A DNA stretch of 64,000 nucleotides from Pedobacter helvus (GTDB lineage Bacteria > Bacteroidota > Bacteroidia > Sphingobacteriales > Sphingobacteriaceae): contig NZ_SRMP01000003.1 of NCBI RefSeq assembly GCF_005925325.1, forward strand, positions 563,210-627,209, given 5' to 3'. Below, piece after piece: positions 16,353 to 25,690 of this stretch (the first letter of the stretch is position 1; the number at the start of each line of letters is the position of its first letter). The notes under the pieces were generated by a model. The model had not been told where the DNA came from. It did no database searches and saw only the letters and a program-made list of their open reading frames with translations. A program made the position numbers and the translations under genes.

Positions 16353-18095
16353 TTAGTTCCTAATTGGCGAACCTCTAAAACCAGTTGGTTGGTTATTATT
16401 AGAAGGAGCTGGTTTAGGCGTATTGTTATTATTCAACGGCTTTTCTTTTATTTTAGGAATAGGAATTGGCGCAACCAATGGGATGGTTATGGTTTCATTT
16501 CTATCCCAGTTTGCTCTAATAGATAGTTCTTTTGGGTAGTACCATATCGCTTCTGGCTGAGTTCCTAATTTTAGATTGCCAGTATCCCAAATACCATTTT
16601 TATTATCATCATACACAATTCTACCATAGTAAATACCTTGTTTATAGTTACTTAATTTAACTAAGGATTTCTTTGTAATGGGATAACTAGTGATGACCTT
16701 ATTATCTTTGTCTACGATTTCAAGAATATAACTTTTAGCAGTATCTGGAGTTTCAACTTGTAGTATTAGTGACCCGTATTCGTTGGCGTCAGCTAATGTA
16801 AAAGTCTTTTTTAATTCTTTATTTTTTGCGTCAAAAATTGCGGTTACAGCATTTTCTCTTATTAATAAGATGTAATCTTCTTTAGCTCTCCATTTATATT
16901 TGATATGATATTTTAAGAGATTAGTACTATCCTTTTCCAATGTAAATTTCCTCGGAATACTATCTTCCAACAATAGTATTCTACTTTCATCCAGGCTTTT
17001 TATAGGGAAATTAAAGCTGATGGTTAGGTCTTTATTTGGATTTAAAGTTCCACCTTCTAAGTTATCAGAGGCATTAACTACTCTATTGTAAGTATCTCTC
17101 TTAGATCTACTAAATTTAACCGTATCAAGCGTTTTTCCATCATCTTTTATAGCAATTTTTACAGAGTCGAAAGATAAATCTGCCAACCATAAATTCACTG
17201 AATCTTTTGTTTTGTTGAACTGAAATTGTTTTCCTTGATCTGTAGTAGTAGGGAAGATCACTGTCAAATCTGGATTATTTAACTTCTTGTTAAATGCTAA
17301 AGAAATACTTCCATCTGCATTCAATTTTCTATCATTTACTCTAAATTCAGATGCTATTTCTTTAAAAACACTTAACCGTATGCTGTCTATATTTTTATCT
17401 AGTACAAATGGTTCTTTAATGAAACCTATCTCATCACTAATTTGCTGATAGATTCTGTCGCCGTTTTTTTCTTTTAAAGCATAAATTTTATAGGTGTCTT
17501 TTTTAAGGTTATTTAGCTTAAAATTTCCGCTACTATCTGTTAATGTAAAAATTGGGGCACGCTTTTTTCCAAATAGACTATCTCTCGACAACGGTAATAT
17601 AAAAACAGCAGCTTCCAGTTCTGCCTCACCCGTAAGTGCATTAGTTACAGTTCCGCTAATGCTTAGCGAATCTAATGTAGGACCGGTTGAAAAAGCGTAG
17701 CTAAAATTCTTTAGTACATTGCCTTCATTTAAGTCGACTATTGATTTTCCAAAATTTAAAGTATAAGTGGTATTTTTCTCTAAAGTATCTGGCAAGCTAA
17801 TTTCCAACTTTTTAAGTTTTGCTCTTAGCTCAGGAATTTTTTCAAGTTCCGGCGAAATTGAAAATTCTTTAAACTCATTAGTCAATTTAATGTACTCATC
17901 AAATTCAATAATAATTTTATTAGCAGTAAAATTTGTTGTTAGATTTTCTGGAGTCATTTTTAACACTTTTGGAGGTGTGGTATCTCTAGGTCCTCCTTCT
18001 GGTGATTTCATGGCCGCACAACCATAAATGAAGCAAATTGCTCCGATTATCATGAAAAAAATGAAGTGAAAATGGTAATTTCTGTTTTTTAGCAT
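16353..18095 (-). CDS. SbsA_Ig-domain lipoprotein
   Basis: A 580-residue predicted lipoprotein (lipobox IYGC, Cys26) of a family conserved in Bacteroidota. After the lipid anchor comes the linker MKSPEGGPRDTTPPKVL, then an SbsA-type Ig-like domain (~40-135, containing NKIIIEFDEYIKL). Next is a carboxypeptidase-regulatory-like beta domain (~145-235, SISGTVTNALTGE) and further beta-rich repeats. The tail is rich in Pro and Asn (residues ~545-580). No catalytic motif is seen, so a structural or binding envelope role is likely. It lies 121 bp from mnmG on the same strand. Confidence 0.8.
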   Translation of the reverse strand: MLKNRNYHFHFIFFMIIGAICFIYGCAAMKSPEGGPRDTTPPKVLKMTPENLTTNFTANKIIIEFDEYIKLTNEFKEFSISPELEKIPELRAKLKKLEISLPDTLEKNTTYTLNFGKSIVDLNEGNVLKNFSYAFSTGPTLDSLSISGTVTNALTGEAELEAAVFILPLSRDSLFGKKRAPIFTLTDSSGNFKLNNLKKDTYKIYALKEKNGDRIYQQISDEIGFIKEPFVLDKNIDSIRLSVFKEIASEFRVNDRKLNADGSISLAFNKKLNNPDLTVIFPTTTDQGKQFQFNKTKDSVNLWLADLSFDSVKIAIKDDGKTLDTVKFSRSKRDTYNRVVNASDNLEGGTLNPNKDLTISFNFPIKSLDESRILLLEDSIPRKFTLEKDSTNLLKYHIKYKWRAKEDYILLIRENAVTAIFDAKNKELKKTFTLADANEYGSLILQVETPDTAKSYILEIVDKDNKVITSYPITKKSLVKLSNYKQGIYYGRIVYDDNKNGIWDTGNLKLGTQPEAIWYYPKELSIRANWDRNETITIPLVAPIPIPKIKEKPLNNNNTPKPAPSNNNQPTGFRGSPIRN

Positions 18096-18216
18096 TTATA
18101 AGCGTTTTAATCGATTTTTACCTTTTTTGGAACATTAATATTAAAATTTTGAGTTATGCTTTTATAACGCTTTATTTTAATTGGTTATTTTACTTATTTA
18201 AAATATTGATTTTCAG

Positions 18217-20079
18217 TTATTTAGATATATGAACCATCAAAACTGAGATATCTGAAGGAGAAACGCCCGAAATTCGTGAGGCTTGTCCCAAAGTTCTTGG
18301 TTTTATCTTCAATAATTTTTCTCGAGCTTCTTTTGATAAAGATACTAAAGTGTTATAATCAAAATCTGGATTAATTGCTTTGTCTTCCATCTTCTGCATT
18401 TTACTTACAATCTCTTGTTCCTTCTCAAAATATGCTTCATATTTAATTTTGATTTCCGCTTGCTCTACAGTTTCGATTTCAAATTTATTTAGAAGTTCAT
18501 TAAAAGGTTCGCTCACTTTTCTAATATCGCTAATGTTTACTTGAGGTCTGCTAAGTACGCTAAACAATTTTACATTTTGCGTTAATGGTGAAGTGCCTAG
18601 TTCTTCCATCAATGAGTTAGCTTCCGACATTTCGATACCTTGTTTTTTAGTGAAAGCGACAATATCATCAGAATCTTTTACCTTCTGATTTACTAATGCT
18701 AATCTTTCATCGCTTACTAAACCTAATTCATGTGCGATAGGAGTGAGGCGAATATCGGCATTATCTTGTCGTAATAATAATCGATGTTCTGCTCGAGAAG
18801 TAAACATTCTGTAAGGTTCTTCTGTGCCTTTTGTAACTAGATCGTCTATTAAAACACCTATATATGACTCTGAACGCTTCATAATTAGCTCATGTTTGTC
18901 GTATACTTTCTGATGAGCGTTTATTCCCGCTATAAACCCTTGACTAGCAGCCTCTTCATATCCAGTTGTCCCATTTATCTGACCAGCAAAGAACAAATTA
19001 CTAATTAATTTGGTTTCTAACGTCAAAGAGAGTTGCGTAGGTGGAAAATAGTCATATTCTATGGCATATCCTGGTCTAAACATTTTTGCATTTTCGAAAC
19101 CTGGTATTTGAGTTAATGCTTTATATTGCACATCTTCTGGTAAAGAGGTAGAAAAGCCATTCACATAAATTTCACAAGTATTCCATCCTTCTGGTTCTAC
19201 GAAAATTTGATGACGTTCGCGTTCAGCAAATCTGTTGATTTTATCTTCGATAGACGGGCAATAACGAGGACCTAATCCTTTAATCCTACCAGTAAACATT
19301 GGTGATTTTTCGAAACCCTCTTTTAAAATTTCGTGTACTTTGTCATTGGTATAGGTGATCCAGCAACAACGTTGATCTGTGGGAAGTTCTACATTAGTAT
19401 ATGAAAATCTGCCTCTTTCTTCGTCTCCCCATTGCTCTTCCATTAAGCTATAGTTTAACGAACGACCATCAATTCTAGGAGGGGTACCTGTTTTCATTCT
19501 GCCAGCTTCGAAGCCTAATTCAACTAGCTGTTCGGTTAAACCAGTAGCAGATTTTTCTCCAGTTCTGCCTCCGCCCATTTTTTTCTCGCCAATATGGATG
19601 ATACCATTTAGGAAAGTACCATTGGTAAGTACTACAGATTTACCTTTTATCTCAACGCCTAAGTTAGTTTTTACACCAACAACAGTATTGTTTTTAACCA
19701 ATAATGAACTTACCATTTCTTGCCAAAAGTCTATATTAGGAGTACGTTCTAAGGCTAATCTCCACTCTTCAGCAAATCTTTTTCTGTCGTTTTGCGTACG
19801 TGGACTCCACATAGCTGGACCTTTTGACTTGTTCAACATCCTAAATTGAATGGTAGTTTTATCCGCGATGATACCAGAGTAACCTCCCATAGCGTCAATC
19901 TCTCTTACAATTTGCCCTTTCGCTACTCCACCCATTGCAGGGTTGCAACTCATTTGGGCAATAGTTTCCATGTTCATGGTAATCAATAATACCGATGAAC
20001 CTAAATTTGCAGCAGCAGCAGCAGCTTCACAACCAGCATGGCCAGCTCCAACTACAATTACGTCGTATTCTTTAAACAT
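18217..20079 (-). CDS. mnmG: tRNA uridine-5-carboxymethylaminomethyl synthesis enzyme MnmG (GidA)
   Basis: An FAD protein that, with MnmE, installs the cmnm5 modification at the wobble uridine (U34) of certain tRNAs. The length of 620 residues is normal. The FAD motif [21 protein letters not shown] opens the protein. [49 protein letters not shown] and [10 protein letters not shown] are all family hallmarks. The C-terminal helical domain that binds MnmE is present (ending [15 protein letters not shown]). Two parS sites lie just upstream of its start. In many bacteria mnmG flanks oriC. Confidence 0.97.
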   Translation of the reverse strand: MFKEYDVIVVGAGHAGCEAAAAAANLGSSVLLITMNMETIAQMSCNPAMGGVAKGQIVREIDAMGGYSGIIADKTTIQFRMLNKSKGPAMWSPRTQNDRKRFAEEWRLALERTPNIDFWQEMVSSLLVKNNTVVGVKTNLGVEIKGKSVVLTNGTFLNGIIHIGEKKMGGGRTGEKSATGLTEQLVELGFEAGRMKTGTPPRIDGRSLNYSLMEEQWGDEERGRFSYTNVELPTDQRCCWITYTNDKVHEILKEGFEKSPMFTGRIKGLGPRYCPSIEDKINRFAERERHQIFVEPEGWNTCEIYVNGFSTSLPEDVQYKALTQIPGFENAKMFRPGYAIEYDYFPPTQLSLTLETKLISNLFFAGQINGTTGYEEAASQGFIAGINAHQKVYDKHELIMKRSESYIGVLIDDLVTKGTEEPYRMFTSRAEHRLLLRQDNADIRLTPIAHELGLVSDERLALVNQKVKDSDDIVAFTKKQGIEMSEANSLMEELGTSPLTQNVKLFSVLSRPQVNISDIRKVSEPFNELLNKFEIETVEQAEIKIKYEAYFEKEQEIVSKMQKMEDKAINPDFDYNTLVSLSKEAREKLLKIKPRTLGQASRISGVSPSDISVLMVHISK

Positions 20080-20090
20080 ATATTCTTGTA

Positions 20091-20106
20091 TGTTTCACGT
20101 GAAACA
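20091..20106. promoter_or_regulatory. parS: parS centromere site 1
   Basis: TGTTTCACGTGAAACA is a perfect 16-bp match to the bacterial ParB/Spo0J binding consensus. It lies 11 bp upstream of the mnmG start, so ParB spreading could affect mnmG transcription. Its centre is 42 bp from that of site 2. Confidence 0.92.
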
Positions 20107-20124
20107 CTTAATTTTTTAGTCTTG

Positions 20125-20156
20125 ATTTATCGTGTTTCACGTGAAACACGATAAAT
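20125..20156. promoter_or_regulatory. parS: parS centromere site 2 within a 32-bp perfect palindrome
   Basis: The core TGTTTCACGTGAAACA lies at 20133-20148. Eight further bases on each side continue the symmetry (ATTTATCG/CGATAAAT), giving 32 bp of perfect dyad. It begins four bases beyond the uup stop, so the RNA hairpin could also terminate uup. The spacing to site 1 corresponds to about four helical turns. Confidence 0.92.
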
Positions 20157-20159
20157 ATT

Positions 20160-22022
20160 TTATTTTTCAGACAATTCCATCCATCTTTCCATGTCTGTTT
20201 CGATGGTTAGGTTTATTTTTTCTATCGTTTCAGATAACTCTTGAATTTTAATATAATTTGATGGATCTGTGTTGTTTAATTCTTGAGTTAAGCTTTTTAT
20301 TTTATTTTCGTTTTCTGCTAAATCTTCTTCTAACTTTTTAAATTCTTGTTGTTCTTTGAAACTTAATTTATTTGAGCTAGATGATGCATTTGTTTTTTGT
20401 TCATCTGATTTTTGTTTTTTTGCCGCTGCTTCTTTCTCTTGCTCTAAGCTGTTACGATGTTCAGAATAGTTTCCGTTGAAAATTTTAACATTACCATTGC
20501 CTTCCATGATAAATAATTGATCGCTCATTTTGTCGAGTAGATATCTATCGTGGGAAACTAATATTAAAATACCAGGGAAATTTTCTAAAAATTCTTCCAA
20601 TACGTTTAGTGTGTCGATGTCTAAATCATTGGTAGGTTCATCTAAGATTAAGAAGTTTGGATTTTGCATCAAAACTTTCATCAAATGTAAACGCTTCTTT
20701 TCACCACCACTTAATTTTTCTACTAAACCGTGTTGTTTTTTAGGAGGAAATAAAAATAAGGTGAGTAGGGCAGAAGCAGATATTGTTTGACCATCTGCCA
20801 TTTTGATATATTCTGCATCAGCTTTTACTATATCAATTACTCTTTCTTTTTCATCGAAACTTAAGCCGCCTTGTTTATAGTATCCGTATTGAGTAGTTTC
20901 TCCGATGTCCACCTTACCATGATCTGGATTTAGATTTCCTGTAATGATGTTTAGTAGGGTAGATTTTCCAGTTCCATTTTTACCCGCTAAACCAATTCTG
21001 TCTCCTTTTTTAAAAACATAGCTAAAGTCTCCAATTATTTTATTCCCATTAAAGCTTTGCTTAATATGCTCTAGTTCTAGAATTTTACCTCCTTGTCTAG
21101 CCATTTTAACGTTTAGCGTTACTTTTTGGTTTTCGCTTCTTTGTTTGGTTTTTTCTTCTAACTCATAAAAAGCATTTTGTCTGGCCACAGATTTAGTGCC
21201 TCTTGCTTGTGGCATTCTACGCATCCATTCCAATTCTTTCTTCAAAAGATTTTTATTTTTTTGAAAAGTTGCATCATCTTGAGCTTCTCTTTCTGCTTTC
21301 TTTTCTAGAAAATAGACGTAGTTACCATTGTAAGCATAAGTTTTTCCTCTTTCTAATTCTACGATGGTATTGCAAACATTATCTAAAAAATATCTGTCGT
21401 GAGTAACTAAGAGTAAGGTTTTAGCTCCAGTAGTTAATATTTTTTCTAACCATTCAATAGTATCAATATCTAAATGGTTGGTCGGCTCATCTAAAACATA
21501 GATCTCGGGGTCTTCAATTAAAAGTTTAGCTAAAGCAAGCCTTTTACGCTGACCACCAGATAATGTATCTATTTTTTGTTGCAGTTGATTGATACCCATT
21601 CTGCTTAAAATAGTTTTTATTTGATGCTCGTATTCCCAAGCGTTGTGTTCGCTTAATTCTTCATATAATCTATTGAGCTTCTTTTCATCAGGATGCTCTT
21701 CCTCAATTAATTCTTCATATTCTTTTATTAGCTGTTGTTGTTTATTTTCAGTAGAGAAAATAAAATCACTAATGGTCGAATTATCTGGGAAAGAAGGTTC
21801 TTGATCTAGAAATCCAATTTTGGTGGATTTGTTTTTTACAATCTTTCCTTCTAGCGGAGCGAAGCGTTCAGCTAGTAATTTCATTAGGGTACTTTTACCC
21901 GCACCATTAACACCGACAAGCGCTACACGCTGTCCAGCATTAATTCCCAATGTTAGATTTTTAAATAGCCATTCGTCGTGGTAGGCGTGGCCAAGCCCTT
22001 CTGCTGCAATTAATGTACTCAA
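20160..22022 (-). CDS. uup: ABC-F family ATPase, Uup-like
   Basis: A 620-residue soluble protein with two ABC ATPase domains and no membrane segments. Walker A motifs are GVNGAGKST and GKNGTGKST, signatures are LSGGQRKRLAL and LSGGEKKRLHL, and Walker B/D-loops are VLDEPTNHLD and ILDEPTNDLD. The interdomain ABC-F linker (EWMRRMPQARGTKS region) is present. The C-terminal ~75 residues form the charged coiled coil characteristic of Uup, which binds DNA and has been linked to replication and ribosome functions. ABC-F proteins of the EttA or resistance type lack this tail. A TACTTTTG box precedes it and parS site 2 follows its stop. Confidence 0.9.
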   Translation of the reverse strand: MSTLIAAEGLGHAYHDEWLFKNLTLGINAGQRVALVGVNGAGKSTLMKLLAERFAPLEGKIVKNKSTKIGFLDQEPSFPDNSTISDFIFSTENKQQQLIKEYEELIEEEHPDEKKLNRLYEELSEHNAWEYEHQIKTILSRMGINQLQQKIDTLSGGQRKRLALAKLLIEDPEIYVLDEPTNHLDIDTIEWLEKILTTGAKTLLLVTHDRYFLDNVCNTIVELERGKTYAYNGNYVYFLEKKAEREAQDDATFQKNKNLLKKELEWMRRMPQARGTKSVARQNAFYELEEKTKQRSENQKVTLNVKMARQGGKILELEHIKQSFNGNKIIGDFSYVFKKGDRIGLAGKNGTGKSTLLNIITGNLNPDHGKVDIGETTQYGYYKQGGLSFDEKERVIDIVKADAEYIKMADGQTISASALLTLFLFPPKKQHGLVEKLSGGEKKRLHLMKVLMQNPNFLILDEPTNDLDIDTLNVLEEFLENFPGILILVSHDRYLLDKMSDQLFIMEGNGNVKIFNGNYSEHRNSLEQEKEAAAKKQKSDEQKTNASSSSNKLSFKEQQEFKKLEEDLAENENKIKSLTQELNNTDPSNYIKIQELSETIEKINLTIETDMERWMELSEK

Positions 22023-22059
22023 GATACTTTGAAACGATTTATATAAATAAAAATTGTTG

Positions 22060-22067
22060 CAAAAGTA
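22060..22067 (-). promoter_or_regulatory. -7 element upstream of uup
   Basis: Read on the minus strand, TACTTTTG matches TAnnTTTG and lies 38 bp upstream of the uup ATG. No convincing -33 TTG is seen. Confidence 0.45.
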
Positions 22068-22166
22068 CGGAAAATAACTGCTTAATGCTTTATAGCTAAT
22101 AGATTAGTTGCTGAACGATAAAATATTACGAAAGTGTGTTGTAGGTGATAAAAATCTTAGAGAAAT

Positions 22167-22853
22167 TTAATTCAAATTGAACTTATCATTTCTAATATTC
22201 ACGACGTTAGATGCTGCAAGAATGGAAACTATCAGGGCTCCAATAACAATAGCAATAAGCAGTTGAAGTGTTGAATATAGATTAGTTCCCCTAACGATCT
22301 TTTGTGACTCGTCTTTGAGTTGCTCGCCTACTACGGTTTGTACTTTGGTAAGTTGAGAAAGTGTATTTGAGATATCTAAAAATGATTGCTCGGCATTGCT
22401 GTCATATAACTTTCTAAGTGCCGTTTTATCGAGTTTATTTACATTTAATAATATGTTTTTTTCCAGAACTTTATTTTCTATTAACTTAACTTTTAATTCA
22501 GTTAAGTGGTTCTTTTCATTATTCACTAAAAATGTCTTTTCATACTTTGCTAAAAGAGTGTCTATACTTTTGTCGTAAGCTTTCAGTTTATCGTTAAGTT
22601 GTTGTGCCAATAACTTATTTTGATCGCTATAAACAAAGGTCTCTAGCAGAAAACGTTTGGCATAAAGCTTCTCCGAAATGTAGAAAATATCGGTAGCTGG
22701 AACCAGTCTATCGTTGTATAGCGAAGAAAAAGCTTTCTCCATATTTTTGATACTCCTATCTTCAAGTAAACGGATCAGGATGGTGCAGGCCATAATTAAA
22801 AAAAGTAAGATTGCAATCTTTGTCTTTTGCTTTATTGAGTAAGCGAATTTCAT
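22167..22853 (-). CDS. Four-helix-bundle chemoreceptor-like sensor fragment, no output domain
   Basis: A 228-residue protein with the topology of a 4HB_MCP receptor sensor: TM1 at ~12-28, about 165 residues of helical periplasmic region, and TM2 at ~197-215 (LQLLIAIVIGALIVSILAA). It then ends about 13 residues after TM2 (VVNIRNDKFNLN). There is no HAMP, MA, kinase or cyclase domain. No continuation of the frame downstream is apparent, so this looks like a genuine short protein and not a frameshift, but an ancient truncation cannot be excluded. It is monocistronic and its partner is unknown. Confidence 0.7.
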   Translation of the reverse strand: MKFAYSIKQKTKIAILLFLIMACTILIRLLEDRSIKNMEKAFSSLYNDRLVPATDIFYISEKLYAKRFLLETFVYSDQNKLLAQQLNDKLKAYDKSIDTLLAKYEKTFLVNNEKNHLTELKVKLIENKVLEKNILLNVNKLDKTALRKLYDSNAEQSFLDISNTLSQLTKVQTVVGEQLKDESQKIVRGTNLYSTLQLLIAIVIGALIVSILAASNVVNIRNDKFNLN

Positions 22854-23140
22854 ATTTGGTTGTTATAAATTGACAAGATAGTTATTTTTTAGTAGGAGAT
22901 GGCAAGGGTTTAATGAACAATGGTACAAAACAGTTATTGGTTATAGTCAACTCTAGATTATCTAAAAAAACTTTGAGGTATCATAGCCTTTGTGAATAGG
23001 CCTATGTTTTATAAATCGATGAAAGAAACACGTAAGGAAGCAGTTAGTGCGAGTGCGGTAAGGTGAAAAGCGGGACTGAAGAGCCTATAGAAAAAGAGCA
23101 TCAATCTAAAATCATTCTAAAAATTAAAATAAGAGTGCAT
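22854..23140. other. Intergenic stretch without recognisable gene
   Basis: No ORF longer than about 20 codons is convincing. A short near-palindrome (CATAGCCT at 22982, AGGCCTATG at 22998-23006) is the only structure noted before the terminator at 23141. Confidence 0.4.
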
Positions 23141-23165
23141 AAAAAAAGCGGGCATCCACCCGCTT
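23141..23165 (-). terminator. Intrinsic terminator of the GIN-domain gene
   Basis: On the minus strand: AAGCGGG, six-base loop, CCCGCTT followed by a run of T. It is a classical intrinsic terminator 45 bp after the stop of the gene at 23210. Confidence 0.88.
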
Positions 23166-23209
23166 GATTAACTAAAACTAAACTAAATTTATATGTGTGA
23201 ATATGAATT

Positions 23210-23842
23210 TTAAAAAATGGTTAAAACATCTCCTGTAGGCAATTGGTTACTTACAGCTTGTTTTTGCACAGCTGCCGTGTTTTTAGACTGAATGCTGCTG
23301 TTTTCGGCAGTGAACTTATCCATGTTGATAGAAGCTACGCTGTTAATCAGTGCATTGTACTCGCTTGTTGTACCGCTTAAAGTCAGCTGAGATTGTCCGT
23401 TTACATTAGCAAATAAATCAACAGTGTTTGTATTTAAAATTGCCTTAGATTGATCTTTCAGGTTAACTTCTAAGCTAAGTGCGCTAAATTTTCCGCTGGT
23501 TTTAACTACTGCTTTATCGCTAACCGTAATTTCGTTTAACTGATTTGCATAAACCACTACCGTTAAGGTTTCTTTATCAAAAGAGCTAATTCTTAACTCG
23601 CCATTTTTCTCCTGCACCAATGCGTTTTTTGCGTAGTAGTTGTCGTAAACTTTTACGCTTTGGTTTTGGCTTTGTACCAAAATTACTTCAACGTTGCCAG
23701 CAACATTTAATTTGTTGAACTTTTTAACCTCGCCTACTACAGTTACTTTTTTTGTTTCCTTAGCATTTACAAAAGCTGGAGCACTTGCGCTAATTGCTAC
23801 TGTTAAGATGGCTGCGAATAGATTTTTAATAGAAGTTTTCAT
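23210..23842 (-). CDS. Secreted GIN-domain (DUF2807) protein
   Basis: A 210-residue protein with a signal peptide (residues 1-27, ending FVNA). The rest is a single GIN/DUF2807 beta-helix-like domain: FNKLNVAGNVEVILVQSQNQSV is the typical opening (the V-x-G-x-x-x-V-x-L pattern), then repeated NxxVKTSGKFSAL and SQLTLSGTTSEYNALI strands. Such 'head GIN' proteins are common in Bacteroidota and are of unknown function, possibly adhesin-like or surface-protective. It has its own terminator. No Bacteroidota-type promoter was found with confidence in the 324 bp upstream. Confidence 0.8.
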   Translation of the reverse strand: MKTSIKNLFAAILTVAISASAPAFVNAKETKKVTVVGEVKKFNKLNVAGNVEVILVQSQNQSVKVYDNYYAKNALVQEKNGELRISSFDKETLTVVVYANQLNEITVSDKAVVKTSGKFSALSLEVNLKDQSKAILNTNTVDLFANVNGQSQLTLSGTTSEYNALINSVASINMDKFTAENSSIQSKNTAAVQKQAVSNQLPTGDVLTIF

Positions 23843-24166
23843 ATCGTTATTTATTTAATGTCTTTAATTATTTTTCTGTTTTTGAACTCGTTACATCTAT
23901 AAGACTGCAGCAATTACAAAAGGTTGCACGGGATATTTGCGTTTTATACCATCAAGAATATTGTTTCGACAAACGCCTGTAATTTTTCGACCAACAGGTT
24001 TAATTTTTTTAGAAACCGGTGATGTATAAGTTATTCGATTAGCTTTTCTGATGTCAAGATATTCTATCGGATAACTAAGACAAGTAAAAAAAATGGCGTA
24101 GCTGCATTGAATTTGATAACAAGAGACTAACTTTGCTCTTATCTAGAATAAAACTTAATAAATACA
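23843..24166. other. Divergent intergenic region (GIN gene / apbE)
   Basis: No ORF. Contains a weak inverted repeat (AAACGCCTGT 23971-23980, ACAGGTT 23994-24000) and, near the right edge, the apbE promoter at 24107-24135. Confidence 0.4.
24107..24135 (+). promoter_or_regulatory. Bacteroidota-type promoter for the apbE operon
   Basis: TTG at 24107-24109, 18-bp spacer, TAACTTTG at 24128-24135. The predicted transcript starts about 24140, leaving a leader of ~27 nt. Confidence 0.7.
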
Positions 24167-25684
24167 ATGAAAATATTAGCGACCGTGCTTACTGCATTTC
24201 TGCTCGTGGGCAATCTCCCTGATAGGGTAGAGAAGCCGATAAAGGCACAATTATATGTTTCTAACCACGAAAATATTTTAGGCACATCGTTAGAATTTAA
24301 AATGATGAGCACTTCGGAAACCGAAGTAGATAAAGCTGAGCAGGCGGCGTTAAAGGAAATCAAGAGATTATCTAGCATTTTCAGCGCTTACGATGCAAAT
24401 AGCGAATTCAGCCAGTGGATGAAGCAGGATTTAAATAAGCCTGTAAAGATTTCGAAGGAGCTGTTTGAGATGCTGAGCTTGTTCGATATCTGGAAGGGAA
24501 GAACGAATGGTGCCCTAGATGCATCTGCAGCTGTGGCTTCGCAATTATGGCGTGATGCGGCAGTAAAAAAGGAATTGCCATCGAAATTGGCGCTAAAAAA
24601 TGCTGTGGTTACGATGCAAGCAAAGCACTATTTGCTAAATAATACCGATTTAACGGTAACTAGATTGGACCGTACACCTTTGGTGATGAATTCGTTTGCG
24701 AAAAGTTACATCATTAACAAAGCTACACAGGCTGCTTTTGCTGCTGCAAGGGTGAATAATGTAGTGGTAAACATTGGAGGAGATTTGGTTACAAAAGGTA
24801 GCAATCTGGATTTTATTCATGTAACCAATCCATTGGAAAATGCCGAAAATGATGCACCATTAGCTAAATTACTGGTCGGAAATAAGGCCGTGGCAACTAG
24901 TGGAAATTATCGTAGAGGTGTACAAATTGGAGAAAATTGGTATTCGCACATTGTAGATCCCAGAACAGCAATGCCAGTTGAAGGTATTATCAGCGCTACC
25001 GTAATTGCAGAAAATGCCGTAGATGCTGGTGCTTTGGCAACGGCTTTTAACGTGCTAACTTTGGCTGAAAGCAAAGCATTGGCTGGAAAAATAGAAGGAG
25101 CGGAGTATCTCATCGTTACTAAGAACGGAAAAATGGTAACCAGTAAGGGATGGGATAAATATTTGGTTAAGGGAGAGGAAGCGACTGAGAAAGCTGAAAC
25201 AACAGTAGGCTCATCTGCACAAAAAAACTGGGATCCGAAGTTTGAATTGGCTATTAATTTTCAATTTAATGCGATAGAAGATAATACTCATCGTCCGTTT
25301 GCAGCCATTTGGGTAGAGAATGATAAACGCGAAGCGGTGAGAAATTTAGCGTTGTGGTACAATAAACCAAAATGGATTCCTGATTTGAGAAACTGGTACC
25401 GTATCAATGGAGAACGTTTCAAAGCAGATAAAGAAAATTATGCCTCGGTAACTGGTGCAACAAGAAATCCGGGTAAATACACCGTAAAATGGGATGGCAA
25501 AGATGATAGCGGAAAATATGTGGCACAAGGAAAATACACCATCATTATCGAAACTGCAAAAGAACACGGTACCGACGAAATTTTACGTCAGCCGTTAGAA
25601 TTAATGAAAGCTCCGGTTAAAGTAATGCATAAAGGAAATGTGGAGATTTCTAACGTAAGTTTTGAGTTTGCAAAGAAGAAATAG
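24167..25684 (+). CDS. ApbE-type FAD:protein FMN transferase fused to a DUF2271 domain
   Basis: A 505-residue exported protein with two domains. Residues ~30-340 are ApbE, which covalently attaches FMN to threonines of membrane redox proteins: LGTSLEFKM, FSAYDANSEFSQW, NIGGDLVTKG and HIVDPRTAMPVEG, followed by AENAVDAGALATAFNVL. Residues ~350-505 are a DUF2271 beta domain (FELAINFQFN, TGATRNPGKYTVKWDGKDD). The N terminus is hydrophobic and signal-peptide-like. The next gene, a PepSY-type membrane protein, starts 6 bp downstream, so the pair probably assembles a membrane flavoprotein or electron-transfer system. No flavinylation target is visible nearby. Confidence 0.87.
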   Translation: MKILATVLTAFLLVGNLPDRVEKPIKAQLYVSNHENILGTSLEFKMMSTSETEVDKAEQAALKEIKRLSSIFSAYDANSEFSQWMKQDLNKPVKISKELFEMLSLFDIWKGRTNGALDASAAVASQLWRDAAVKKELPSKLALKNAVVTMQAKHYLLNNTDLTVTRLDRTPLVMNSFAKSYIINKATQAAFAAARVNNVVVNIGGDLVTKGSNLDFIHVTNPLENAENDAPLAKLLVGNKAVATSGNYRRGVQIGENWYSHIVDPRTAMPVEGIISATVIAENAVDAGALATAFNVLTLAESKALAGKIEGAEYLIVTKNGKMVTSKGWDKYLVKGEEATEKAETTVGSSAQKNWDPKFELAINFQFNAIEDNTHRPFAAIWVENDKREAVRNLALWYNKPKWIPDLRNWYRINGERFKADKENYASVTGATRNPGKYTVKWDGKDDSGKYVAQGKYTIIIETAKEHGTDEILRQPLELMKAPVKVMHKGNVEISNVSFEFAKKK

Positions 25685-25690
25685 AAAGCA

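Noticed and set aside
22854-23140. A small protein or RNA gene in the gap after the 4HB protein
   Set aside because: Only ORFs of about 20 codons, no consensus promoter followed by a terminator on the same strand, and no strong secondary structure besides one short stem.
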